This document shows, one piece after another, positions 23,440-34,238 of a DNA stretch of 64,000 nucleotides. Numbering within the stretch: position 1 is the stretch's first letter; every line of letters begins with the position of its first letter. Made by a program: the position numbers and the translations under genes. The notes beneath the pieces are model-generated. The model was given only the letters and a program-made list of their open reading frames with translations, ran no database searches and had not been told where the DNA came from. The DNA comes from Bretschneidera sinensis (taxonomy: Eukaryota > Streptophyta > Magnoliopsida > Brassicales > Akaniaceae): the NCBI GenBank assembly GCA_023935145.1, contig CM043699.1, forward strand, positions 76,669,138 to 76,733,137, given 5' to 3'.

Positions 23440-24283
23440 TATTGGGAAATCACCTTGGAGATGCCCAGGTGGTGATCTTCCAAACACCCAAGTCTTGAAT
23501 GACTTGTAATGAACAGCAAACAGAAATAGAAATCAAAGGAAAGAAAGAACACAACAATTTGTTATCGAGGTTCTGCAATATCCTACGTCCCCGTGAGTTC
23601 CATCCAAGCTCTCTGCACTAAATCAATGGTTCTTACAAGTTACAGCAACTCCTCTCCAGGAAACCTCTTGTTCTTGAAGAACGAAAGAAGAAGAAGTACA
23701 AGAAAGTGATAAGAATTAACCCTGGAATTTTCCCTAAGAAAATTCTATTTACAAGCCCTTGAATCCTCTTTCTATTCTACTCTCTCTTTCTAAACAACCA
23801 GTCTTTACAATGAGTCTCTCTTGTTTTATGTCTTTGCACTCTTACAATTGATCTCACTTTCAATCACAAGTTATGTCTCTTTGAAGCTAGGTGACCCTTT
23901 ATATAGTGCACCAACTTCTTGACCATTATGGAGAGTCAATCTCTACCCTTAGATCTTAAGGACGAATCAACCATATTCCTTCATCAATCCTAAATGATCC
24001 TATGCATTTTGAACATGACTCACGCACCCTTTGAATTACTGAATCAGTGTGCATCAGTGTGCCTTCAAGCCGCGGCCCAGAATAGGGCAGGCCTCGGCTT
24101 GCAAGTGGTGGAACTTCATGCCGTTTTAGGTGCTATGGCATGGGGAGTTTGGGCCGCAACGCGGCCTGGAGGAGGAAGACATCCGAGCTACTGGAGGCCG
24201 TGGTGTACAAGGCTGGGCTGCGACGCACACTGGTAGACCTGATGCTGATTTTACATGTTTAAACTTTGGCCAAAATACCAACA
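23440..24283 (-). repeat. Copia copy 2, 3' LTR
   Basis: 844 bp. The plus strand starts TATTGGGAAATCACC and ends AAATACCAACA. A TATA box (CTATATAAAGG, minus strand) lies at 23896-23906. A GC-rich variable block at 24065-24235 has several AGCCGCGGCC- and GGCCGCAACGC-like motifs. The polypurine tract on its internal side is at 24284-24300 (minus strand GGACAAAGGTAGAGAT). Confidence 0.93.
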
Positions 24284-24364
24284 ATCTCTACCTTTGTCCA
24301 AGCATTTAAACCTGAACCCATTGGGCAGAGAAATTAGGATCCAAACTCAACTTGAGTCACCATA

Positions 24365-26062
24365 TTAACCGACTCCAATCCTAAGAAGTCCAAGGCAATG
24401 ATTGAACTTACTTAGAGGTAGAACTTTGGTACTTAAATCTGTGAGATTTTCTTCCATGGCTACCTTGTCCACATGGATGCATCCTTCCGTAACATTTTCC
24501 CGAATGAAATGGTACCGAACATCAATATGCTTTGTCCTCTCATGGAACACCGGACTCTTGCACAAATGCAATGCACTTTGGCTATCCAAATACACCACCA
24601 CCTGCTCCTTTAGTACCTTCAACTCTTCTAGCAACCCTTTGCACCATATAACCTCCTTGATGGCTTCCGTAGCCGCTATGTACTCAGCCTCGGTTATTGA
24701 GAGTGCTACTACCGGTTGCAACTGAGCCTTCCAACTTATACAACATCCATTTAAGTTGAAGAAGTAGGAGGTAATCGATCTTCTTTTATCCCGGTCTGCT
24801 CCATAGTCCGAATCTTCATAACCTTTAAGATAGATGGACTTACCTCTCTTCTCATAAATCAGCCCCACATCTGGACTTCCCTTTAAGTACCTCAGCAACC
24901 ACTTCATCCCAAGCCAATGCTCCTTTCCGGGATTACTCCTAAACCTGCTGAGAACACTTATTGCATGAGTAATATCAGGTCTAATGCTTACCATGGCGAA
25001 CATAACTGAACCAACCGCACTAGAGTAAGGGATCTTTTCCATTTCCTTCTTCTCCACCTCCGATCTCGGACATTGATCACTAGAGAACTTGAAATGACCA
25101 ACAAGGGGAACCCTCACTGGTTTGCTATCTTCCATAAAAAACTTAGATATTATCTTCTCTATGTAGGAAGTCTGAGAAATCTTCAATCTGTTTCTTTCCC
25201 TTTCCTGGATTATATTCATCCTAAGAATCTTCTGTGCATGGCCAAGATCCTTCATCTCAAACTCTGAATTGAGTTGAGACTTCAATTCTTCTATTCTCTC
25301 CCTATTGTTCCCAATCAACAGCATATCATCAACATAGACGAGGATACTCACCACTTCCTCCACCTTGTGTCCAGGTGAGAAGGTTTTTGTGAAATCTATG
25401 CCGTCTCTTTGCGTGAACCCCTTCGTCATAAGCCTAGCCTTATTTCGGACTTCATACCCTGGAGTGTTCTCTTCTTTGATCTTATAGATCCACTTACAAT
25501 CCACAACTCTATATTTTTCTGGTTTGGACACCAATTCCCAAGAGTTGTTCTTCCTTAAAGAATCCATTTCTTCCTCCATAGCTAGCTGCCACTTTGACGA
25601 CTCCTTACATTCCATGGCTTCCATGAAAGTTTTTGGTTCAACCATCCCTCCTTCTGAATAAGGAACTGCTACATTAGCATCTGCAAACCCATATCTCAAA
25701 GGTGGTCTAACCACCCTATTTTCTCGGTCCCTTGTGAGCTGATAGTCATTCTGACCTGCTGCATCATCCCCTTCCAGTTCAATCTCTTCTTGAGTATCCT
25801 AAGCATGGCCTTCATCAATGGGCTCTACCTGATCCGAACCCTCTTGCCTTCCTTGCTCTACCTGAACTGAATTTTCCTTGATACGATGCTCCACAAATTC
25901 TAGACTGGTTTGCTCACTAGCCCCTGCAAGGTTAGTTTTCTCCAAATAGGGAAATAACAATTCATTAAAAATAACATCCCTACTTATTATGAGTTTCAAT
26001 CCTTTTTTTTCTAAGGACCACAACCTATACCCCTTAACCCCATCACCATACCCTAGAAACAC
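24365..26062 (-). pseudogene. Copia copy 2 reverse transcriptase and RNase H
   Basis: Minus-strand frame with a TAG at 25799-25801 and otherwise open for 449 codons. RT starts at W(Q)LAMEEEMDSLRKNNSWEL and WIYKIKEE. After FTKTFSPGHKVEEV it jumps directly to ILVYVDDMLLIG, so about 110 residues of palm and fingers are missing in frame while the YVDD box is kept. RNase H follows, with ADRDKRRSITSYFF, the conserved SITEAEYIAATEA, LDSQSALHLCK, HERTKHIDVRYHF and the end motif of Copia pol. It cannot be an active polymerase. Confidence 0.93.
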
Positions 26063-26098
26063 ATATTTTCTAGACCTTGGGCTAAGTTTATCATCCTT

Positions 26099-27204
26099 TT
26101 AATGTGCAAATGCAGCACACCCAAAAGTCCTAAGGTTGCTTAACTCAAGGGGTTTCCCACTCCACATCTCCATAGGAGTCTTAAGGTCTAAAGCCCTAGA
26201 GGGTGATCTATTAACCAAATATGCAGCAGTAGACACAGCTTCCCCCCAAAAATATTTTGGTAAACCGGACCCAATTAACATGCACCTAATCTTTTCCATA
26301 AGAGTCTTATTCATTCTCTCAGCAACTCCATTTTGCTGAGGTGTTTTTACAACCGTTCTATGTCTTAGAATGCCATTTAATTCACAGAATTTATAAAATC
26401 CTTATTACAAAATTCTAAGCCATTATCGGTTCGTAAAGCCTTATCTACCCTACCAGTTTGAGTCTCCAGCAACTTTTTCCACACCACAAATTTATTCAAA
26501 GCATCTAATTTATTTTTAAGCAAATAAACCCAATACTTTCTTGAATAATCATCAATTAAAGACAGAAAGTAAAGATTACCTCCCTGTGTTGGTGTTCTTG
26601 CTGGTCCCCAAAGGTCCGAATGAATGTAGTCAAGAATGCCCTTAGACTTGTGCACTCCGGTGTTGAAGCTGACCCGATATTGCTTCCTAAGAACGCAACA
26701 CTTGCAAAAATCCAATTTTTCTACTTTGTCACCACCAAGTATACCATTATTGCTGAGAACTTGCAGGCCCTTTTCGCTTATAAGTCCCAAGCGAGTGTGC
26801 CAAAAGGCTGCCTTATCCATCTCAGCCATCAAACTTGCTGCTTGATCCTTGATTTTTGTCTCTCCTGTTATCTCATAGAGTCCATCTTTTATTGCTGCTT
26901 TGATCACTATCAAAGATCCTTTGGTTACCTTGATCTTTCCTCCATCTGCCTTGTATGTATACCCCATGGAATCCAGCTGCTCGAATGAGATCAAATTCCT
27001 TTTCAAATTTGGAAGATACCTCACATTTCGCAACAGCCTTGTGACTCGATCAAACATCTGCAACTGGATGTCTCCTATCCCCTTCACTTGGCAAGAAGTG
27101 TCATTCCCTAAGAAAACCTTTCCATTATTGATTTCCTTGAAATTCTTGAACCAATCCTTGTGAGGGCACATGTGATAAGTGCACTCCTGCTCACATTTGA
27201 GCAC
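26099..27204 (-). pseudogene. Copia copy 2 protease remnant and integrase
   Basis: The region starts with ECTYHMCPHKDWF, the sequence just after the protease active site. A 34-bp gap relative to Copia 1 (between plus-strand AGTGCAC and TCCTGCTCAC, near 27185) removes WILDSG and shifts the frame. Then come the pre-integrase zinc region (FWHTRLGLISEKG and FCKCC), core SDLWGP, LIDDYSRKYWVYLL, and TDNGLEF with the second catalytic D intact. A frameshift near 26390 precedes NGVAERMN, whose E is the third catalytic residue, and MNKTLMEKIRCMLIGSGLP. TAA at about 26100 separates it from the RT frame. Confidence 0.92.
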
Positions 27205-28050
27205 ACAACAAGAACATCAACTTGCTGTTCTTTAGAAACCGAAGCCTCTCCATTGTTGGTATGGCTTTTTCCTCTCTCATCCCACATCTTCTTCTTGCAA
27301 TCTTTCTTGAAATGTCCCTCCTTGTTGCAGTAGAAGTATCTCTTTCCTCCAAATCTCGGTTTGGAATGAGATCTCCCATGGCTCTGCCCTCTACTTATTG
27401 ATTTCTCCTGGTAGTTACCATGAATGCTACTGCCATTCTGAGTTGCTGGCCTTCTTCTAACGAACAACCCTTCCCCACTTGATGTTTCCCTCATCTTGGC
27501 TTTGAAATCACGAGCCCTTATGGTATTGATCACAATATGTATGGTTAAAGTATCTCTTCCATATTCAATTGCATTAATCAAATTATCAAAACAATCAGGA
27601 AGAGAATTCAACAAAATAACAGCAATTGACATCCGGGAATGTTATACTACAGCTATTCAAATCTTGAACTAGCTTATTAAACACATCAATATTATCTTGC
27701 AACTCTTTATTATGATCCATTTTAAAAGCAAAGATTCTTTTAAGAAGATAAATCTTTTTAGGGAGAGTTTTGGTAAGAAACAACTCATCTAGTTTCTTCC
27801 ATATGACAGTTGGATCTTCTGAGTCTCCGCACTCTCTTGTGACACTATCCGACATGTGCCAGAAAATGGTGCTGTATGCCATCTTTTTCATCTCAATCCG
27901 CTGGACCTCTGTGATACTTGCTGGAAAAACGTCATCTTCTCCAATCGCCAAGTCCACCTTTTATTGCATAAGAACAGCCTTGATCTTCCGCTTCCAAAGG
28001 GCAAAGTCTCCCTTTCCATCAAACTTCTCAACAATGAAATTTGAAGCCAT
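27108..28050 (-). pseudogene. Copia copy 2 gag
   Basis: Starts at ATG 28048-28050 (MASNFIVEKFDGKGDFALW). An in-frame TAA follows codon 29, at the same place as the TAG of Copia 1. The UBN2-type gag continues (KKMAYSTIFWHMSDSV, DELFLTKTLPKKIYLLKRI) and is frameshifted near 27630. After the shift come LLNSLPDCFDNLINAIEYG and a knuckle with the first cysteine lost (YFYCNKEGHFKKDC). The frame then runs into the 34-bp protease deletion. Confidence 0.92.
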
Positions 28051-28290
28051 CTTGCGAAAAAATCCCAGATTTATGAAGCACCCATAATTGTTTTCCCAAA
28101 CTTCTAAATTATAAGAACTCGATCAAAGATAGATCTCAATACCGTTCTTGAATCACCCTTAAGAACACGATCAGATCTTGATCCCAACACCGTTCTTGAA
28201 TCACCCAAGAAGTTGGCCTTTGATTCTTGGAGTCTTGCTCTGATATCTTCTGTTCCACCTCTGACACACGCTGTCCAAAACTCCTCCGGC

Positions 28291-28417
28291 TCTGATACCA
28301 CTATTCCAGCTCCAATACCCGCTGTCCAAAGCCCTGATACCACTATTCCAGCTCCAATACCCGCTGTCTAAAGCTCTGATACCATTGTTATTGTATCTCC
28401 TCTAGTTCTGATACCAC
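28291..28417 (-). repeat. Reiterated primer-binding-site repeat of Copia copy 2
   Basis: Three 42-bp units start at 28291, 28333 and 28375, each carrying a minus-strand match to the tRNA-iMet site (TGGTATCAGAGC or one mismatch). The functional-position PBS, GTGGTATCAGAA, is at 28406-28417 next to the LTR. Copia 1 has only degenerate traces of the repeat at 4139-4192. Confidence 0.85.
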
Positions 28418-29249
28418 TATTAGGAAATCACCTTGGAGATGCCCAGGTGGTGATCTTCTAAACACCCAAGTCTTGAATGACTTGTAATGAACAGTAAACA
28501 GAAACAGAAATCAAAGGAAAGAAAGAACACAACAATTTGTTATCGAGGTTCACCAATAGCTTATGTCCCTGTGAGCTCCTCCGAGCCCTCTACACTAAAT
28601 CAATGGTTCTTACAAGTTACGGTAACTCCTCTCCAAGAAACCTCTTGTTCTTGAAGAACGAAAGAAGAAGAAGTACAAGAAAGTGATAAGAACTAACCCT
28701 GGAATTTTCCCCAAGAAAATTCCACTTACAAGCCCTTGATTCCCCTTTCTATTCTACTTTCTCTTTCTAAACAACCAGCCTTTACAATGAGTCTCTCTTA
28801 TTTTATGTCTTTGCACTCTTACAATAGATCTCACTTTTAATCACAAGTTATGTCTCTTTGAAGCTAGGTGACCCTTTATATAGTGCACCAACTTCTTGAC
28901 CACTCTTGAGAGTCAATCTCCACCCTTATATCTTGAGGACCAATCAACTATAGCCCTTCATCAATCCTAAGTGATCCTGTGCATTTTGAATATGCCTCAC
29001 GCACCCTTTGAATTACTGAATCAGTGTGCCTTTAAGCCGCGTCCCAGAACAAGGCAAGCCACGACATGCAAATGGTGGAACTTCATGCCCTTCTGGGTGC
29101 CGCAGCATGGGGAGTCTGGCCGCGGCGCAGCTTAGAGGAGGAAAACATCTGAGCTACTGGAGGCCTGGGCATACAAGGCTGGGCCGTGGTGCACACTAGT
29201 GGACCTGATGCTGATTTTACATGTTTAAACCTTGGACAAAATACTAACA
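28418..29249 (-). repeat. Copia copy 2, 5' LTR
   Basis: 832 bp, plus strand TATTAGGAAATCACC to AAATACTAACA. TATA box at 28873-28883 (minus strand). A GC-rich variable block lies at 29030-29200. Target duplication ATTGC follows at 29250-29254. Confidence 0.94.
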
Positions 29250-29254
29250 ATTGC

Positions 29255-31313
29255 GGTACCATTGACCAGGAAAGAAGTGAAGTTTAAGTGGTCAGAAGAA
29301 TGTGAGAAGAGTTTTTAGCTATTGAAAGAGAAGTTGACTATTGCTCCAGTATTAGTGCTTCTTTCTAGTGGTGAAGGATTTGTGGTATATAGTGATGTGT
29401 CGCATTAGAGGTTGGGATGTCTATTGATGCAACCTAGGAGAGTTATAGCCAATGCTTCTAGCTAATTAAAGAACCGTAAGAGAAATTACCCGATCCATGA
29501 TTTAGAGTTGGCTGCCATAGTATTTGCATTAAAAATTTTGAGGCATCATCTGTATGGAGCTACTTGGGAGATTTTCATTGAGTATAAGTGTTTAACGCAT
29601 TTATCTATCCAGAGAGAGTTGAATTTGAGGTAGAGGAGGTGGATGAAGTTGATTAGCGACTATGACTATACAGTTCACTATCATCTAAGGAAGGCTAATG
29701 TAGTAGCGGATGCATTGAGTAGAAAGTTTACAAGGAAATTAGCTGCTATTGGGAGTCATGATATGAGTTTGATGGTATAGTTGAGAGGGATGAGAATGCA
29801 GTTGAGTATCAATGATAGAGAAGTATTGATAGGAAATATGGTGGAACAGTAGTCTATTATTGATCGTCTGTTAGAGATGCATAGTAGAGATGAAGGGATT
29901 GAGAAGATCATACAAGAAGTATTGAGTGGGAAGCAGATTGAGTTCAGAACTAGGGATGATGGTATTGGGACATAGAGTTTTTATTCCCAATGATGTTGAG
30001 ATAAGAAAGGAGATACTAAGAAGGGCTCATGATTCTGTGTATTCTATGCACCCGGGTAATAATAAGATGTATAGAAGGTTGAGATAGAATTATTGGTAGT
30101 CAGGGATGAAGAATGATGTAAGTGAGTAGTACATTTCTAGATGTTTGATTTGTCAACAGGGGAAGTCTGAGAATAGATATCTAGCAGGTTTATTACAGCC
30201 TCTTCCAGTGCCTGAATGGCCATGGGAGAATGCTAGTATGGATATTGTTTATGGTTTTCCTTGTACTTAGAGAGGTCATGATGCTGTATGGGTCATAGTG
30301 GTTAGACTTTCTAAGTCTTCACATTTCCTTCCTATTAAAACTACCTAGAATCTCTAAAAGTTAGTTGAGTGGTATGTAGCTGAGATTATAAGATTACATA
30401 GAGTACCTTTGAGCATTGTATCAAATAGAGATTCTAGATTTACTTCTAGATTTTGGAGGAGGTTTCAGAAAGCTATGGTTACACAGTTGCAGTTTAGTAC
30501 AACTTTTCATCCTCAAACTAATGGCAGATAGAGAGGATTATTAGAATACTAGAAGATATGCTGAGGACAAGTGTATTGAGTTTTTCAGTGAGTTGGGATG
30601 CTTATTTACCTTTGATCGAATTTGCATACAATGATCAGTATCAAGCTAGTATTGGGATGGCACCATTTGAGGCTTTATATGGTAGAAGGTGCAGAACTCC
30701 AGTATGTTGGGAAGAGGCTGGATAGAGAAAAATATTTGGTCCAGAAATGATAGATTTGATTACTGAAAGGATCAAACTGGTTAGAGAGATCCTTAGAGAA
30801 ACACATAACAGACAGGAAGGATATGCTGATAATAGAAGATGACCTCTTGAGTTTCAGGTTGGTGATTGGATGTATTTGAAGATATATCCGTGGAAGGGTG
30901 TACTAAGATTTAAAAAAGAAAGGAAAGTTGAGTTCGAGATTTGTGGGGTCTTATGAGGTGATTGAGAGATTTGAACCAGTAGCATATAGATTAGATTTGC
31001 CTCCTGAGTTAAAGCATTTGCACAATGTGTTTCATGTTTCACTTTTGAGAAAGTATTTATATGATGAATCCCATAGTATGCCGAGTCAAGCTGTAGAATT
31101 TCACGAAGATTTGACATTTATGCAAGTACCATTCAAAATCCTAGACAGAAAGGAACAAGTCTTGCATAATAAAATTATTCCTTTAGTTCAAGTGTTATGG
31201 CAGAATAAATATGTTGAAGAAATTACTTGGGAGCATGAGGCAAGAATGATGAAAGATTACCCCCAACTTTTTCATGAGTTAGGTAAGAAAATTTCGTGGA
31301 TGAAATTTTTATA
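29255..31313 (+). pseudogene. Tekay copy 1 RNase H, integrase and C-terminal chromodomain-like part
   Basis: RNase H blocks VVYSDVS, HDLELAAIVFALKILRHHLYG and ADALSRK (29360-29730). Integrase has the zinc region H-x-H ... CLICQQGK (about 30030-30165), the core with MDIVYGFP (usual MDFVSGLP), SNRDSRFTSRFW with the second D, and an indel in the third catalytic block near 30525. The C-terminal part (VAYRLDLPPELKHLHNVFHVSLLRKY) runs open from 30928 to 31313. It ends with ILDRKEQVL...WEHEARMMKDYPQLF, the divergent chromodomain motif of Tekay/Del elements, thought to guide integration to heterochromatin. Many stops in the first two-thirds. Confidence 0.9.
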
Positions 31314-31326
31314 AGGTGAGTAGAAT

Positions 31327-33669
31327 TGTAATACCAGTGTTCATAAAATAAGAGTACATAAGTAATTTTACATATATTATACTGAATTAAATAATCCAGA
31401 GGTGAAAGATTTAGTATTGTTTTGAAATAATGTTTGAAAGATGATATTGAAAATTTTGTTGAAAAGAGTTAGAAAATTTTGAAGAAGAAAGTACTGAAAA
31501 CTATGAAATTTGAAGTTGAAATGAAATAATTTTGAAGAAAATTGTGGAATGAGGTTGAGGAAAATAATTAGAAAAGTTTATAGAAGAAAATATAATTTTT
31601 TGTTAATATTTTTATAATTTTTAGAAAATTTTTGGAAGGAAGAAAAGATGAAAAATAGACTTTTAAGGGAAAATGGCAAAATTGTTATTATGAAATGGTA
31701 AAATTGTAAATAAAGAATTACAAAACCGTAAATTTTATGCACAGAAAGGTGGGTGGCAGAACTTTAAATAATTAATGTTAAAATTTTAAATTTTAATTGA
31801 TGGTAGAATCGTAAATAACTAATGGTAAAATTGTAAATTTAAAATCAGTGGTAGAATTATAAATACCCAATGCCAAAACGGTAAATAAAAAAAATCTCAA
31901 GTTGTAGAATCAGTGTTCACGTGAATGAAATATTTTTTTTGGTAAGTGAATTTTTATAATATAATATATTAATTAATAATAAAATAATATTTTAAAAAAA
32001 ATTTAGTTCCTTAAATAGTCTTTGAAGTCCTTAGAGACTTCATTTTTTTTCTTCACACAAATCAGTTCTTTGTTTGGTTCAATCTTTCGTTCTTCAAATC
32101 AAGTTTTTTTTTAGCAAAACTTTATAAAGAAACTTCTCCAATATTTTGGATAATTACAAATATCCAATTTCAGTATCAAGATTTCATCCAATTGAGGGTA
32201 AATTTTTAATAAGATTGATAACTAAATAATTATATTGTTGAATCAAGCTATGAAATAGTAAGATTAGTAAAAGTTTTATGGTTAGGTATTGGTGATCAAT
32301 AATCCCAAGAAATTGTTGAAAGGAGTAGGAAGGATAAGGAGGTAATCCACGGGTAGCTTTAAGTGCTACGCGGTGAGTTATATTTACTTTTAGTAATCGA
32401 GACCAATATAAAATATGAATTGATGATATTTGAATTAATTGTTGAATTATAATGATTGGATGATATATTTTTTTTTATGTATGATAATTAATTGATTGAT
32501 TAAGAATTAAATGATATGTTGAAAATTAATTATATGAGAAGTTATATTTTAAAAGGATGGATTGATGAAAAATATGGTGAAAAAATATATGAAATTCTTG
32601 AAATACATGATTGATAAATTGATATGATATATGAGGAGTCAATTTAATAAGTATATGATAAAATAATAGTTTTAAGAAAGAGATAGTTGAATTGAATGTT
32701 TTGATGTATGCTTGCTTGCATGTTATTGTTCATATGCATAAAGAGAAGACCAGGAAGATAGCTGGTTTGACTGAGAAGATCTAGAAGGTAGCTGGACTAG
32801 CTAAAACATGTCAACATGTGGGATGATATTCCCAGATGATAGTATGAAATGATCTGATGAGAAAGAAAGAAAGATAATTTAAATTCATGCATTTATTTTT
32901 TTAAATATTTATTATTGATGGCTAAGATACTAAAACATCAATCCTGATTGTTAAATGATTGATAGACAGATGAGTCTCATAGTGAGACAAATTTGATGAA
33001 AAAGAAATAGAAAGGATGATATGATAAAGAATTATTTGATTGATTATTTGTATGATGTGAACTTTATGATAAGGTAAATGATGATATTAAATTGATAAAA
33101 TATTTAAGAAGAAAACATATATGATTGGTATATTAGATATCTTTATTGAAAGATGATAGCTTGATAATTTATTCATAAAGAGATTGACAAATGATTGAAT
33201 TAGTATGTGAGAAGAGATAGATGATTAATTATATTGATTTAATAATGATTGAATATAACTAGAAGTATACAAATCGAGTACTTCTAGTAAATTTGATTCA
33301 CTTAGCTTGTGAAAGCTCACTGCTTATTGTTGAAATATTTCAAGTTGTGGACAGGGCTGATAGATAGTTGAGTTGATAACTAGAGTGAACAACTTAAGTA
33401 AGTTATGTGGTCAGAATTCTCAGACTTGTGAAAGAAAAAGAATTTTTTTTTGAAAAGTTGTTAATATTCATGCATTTTGTTATTATTGTATATATTTTTT
33501 TTGATAAGAGAAAGATGTTGTATCTCCTTTAAAAAGAGTTGAGAACTTGATATATATATATATTCAGTCGATGTATGTTTTTAATATTGTTACATATATG
33601 TGTCAGGCTGGGATTTCAAAACGAGACGACATCGTCTTGGGGGTGGCCAACTCGGGATGGGTTGTTACA
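31327..33669 (+). repeat. Tekay copy 1, 3' LTR
   Basis: 2343 bp, TGTAATACCAG to GGTTGTTACA. It contains the uninterrupted counterparts of the sites hit in the 5' LTR: the Copia 1 site near 31493 and the Athila 3 site at about 33052-33064. That is why the nested borders can be read exactly. Confidence 0.92.
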
Positions 33670-33760
33670 ATTTTGGTATCAGAGTATTAGGTTTTATGAT
33701 TCTGTAGATTACATAAAAATTTAAAGAAGTGAAAGATTTAAATCAACTATATTTTTATGA
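33670..33760 (+). mobile_element. Second Tekay PBS and leader fragment after the 3' LTR
   Basis: Immediately after the 3' LTR comes ATTTTGGTATCAGAG and about 90 bp matching the internal leader 20540-20632. It then breaks off at the X-element LTR near 33760. So this LTR also served as a left LTR: either a tandem product of unequal LTR recombination or a neighbouring element that lost its 3' part. Confidence 0.85.
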
Positions 33761-33762
33761 TA

Positions 33763-34008
33763 GGTCGTTATAGTATGGGGCCAAGCTTTGAGTTTAGAGC
33801 TTGGGTGCTTGTGTGCATGCTTGAGTGAGTTTCTTAGTATTGTGATTTGAGTTTCAGAGAAATTGTGATGTGTCTTGTGGCTTCAAAAAGGTTGTCTTGC
33901 TAGTTCTTGAGGCGAAAACTCAAGGTGAAGAAAGGCTGGCTAGGACTTGGAAAAGTTTTAGCGCTATATGATCCTCTAGATTTATGGCAAATCTGACAGA
34001 TCGTGACA
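33763..34008 (+). repeat. X element, 5' LTR (truncated)
   Basis: It matches 52685-52918 (shared strings such as GAAAGGCTGGCTAGGAC and GATCCTCTAGATTTA) and ends ATCGTGACA. About half of the 519-bp LTR is missing on the left, at the junction with Tekay DNA. A PBS-like TGGTATTAGAGCC at 34011-34023 marks the start of the X interior. Confidence 0.75.
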
Positions 34009-34238
34009 AATGGTATTAGAGCCAAAAATACTCCCCATTGGAATGGCTTGGTTAAGAGTAGGGATTTCAATCGGTGAGTTGGTTGTGGCTTCTTTAGCAT
34101 CTCGATCTTCTTGAGCAAGATTGCAGTATTGAGTATCGATTTTGCGGTATGCATGAGTCGACAGGATTCAACATGACCACAATTGAAAATAGGCAAGTTA
34201 AGGCCTTGTCATGAGTTTGAATTGTAGCTTGGTGTTGT
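34009..34238 (+). mobile_element. X element, 5' internal part with PBS
   Basis: PBS-like TGGTATTAGAGCC (tRNA-iMet type, one change plus one extra match) at 34011. No coding signal. It is cut by Tekay 2 after GTTGT (34234-34238) and continues at 49817 after the duplicate GTTGT. Confidence 0.72.

Larger units (their letters stand above)
23440..29249 (-). mobile_element. Copia copy 2 (Ty1/copia, TNT1/Tork-like), complete but defective
   Basis: 5810 bp, minus strand, target duplication ATTGC (23435-23439 and 29250-29254) inside the Tekay 1 pol frame. Removing the element and one ATTGC rejoins ...FYIIA with VPLTRKEVKF, the usual RT/RNase H junction of this family, which confirms the borders. LTRs are 844 bp (left, 3') and 832 bp (right, 5'). 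The order on the minus strand is LTR, PBS, gag, protease, integrase, RT, RNase H, PPT, LTR, typical for Copia. The catalytic protease motif and the RT core are deleted. Confidence 0.96.
11404..33669 (+). mobile_element. Tekay copy 1 (Ty3/gypsy chromovirus, Tekay/Del-like), interrupted
   Basis: A forward element in four visible segments: 5' LTR 11404-13094 plus 19878-20539, internal 20540-23434, internal 29255-31326, and 3' LTR 31327-33669. Interruptions are Athila 3 (target duplication GATGT) and Copia 2 (target duplication ATTGC). The extreme left of its 5' LTR is off-window, beyond Copia 1. PBS is tRNA-iMet type. Gene order is gag, protease, RT, RNase H, integrase, then a C-terminal chromodomain-like segment, as expected for Tekay/Del. 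All parts carry many stops. Confidence 0.9.

Noticed and set aside
34011..34023. tRNA-like or tRNA-complementary strings as tRNA genes
   Set aside because: All are short primer binding sites next to LTR ends; no cloverleaf surrounds them.
33900..34196. 98-codon minus-strand ORF, with a partial counterpart at 52783-52965
   Set aside because: Antisense of the X LTR end; the shared part is just LTR identity, with no domain.
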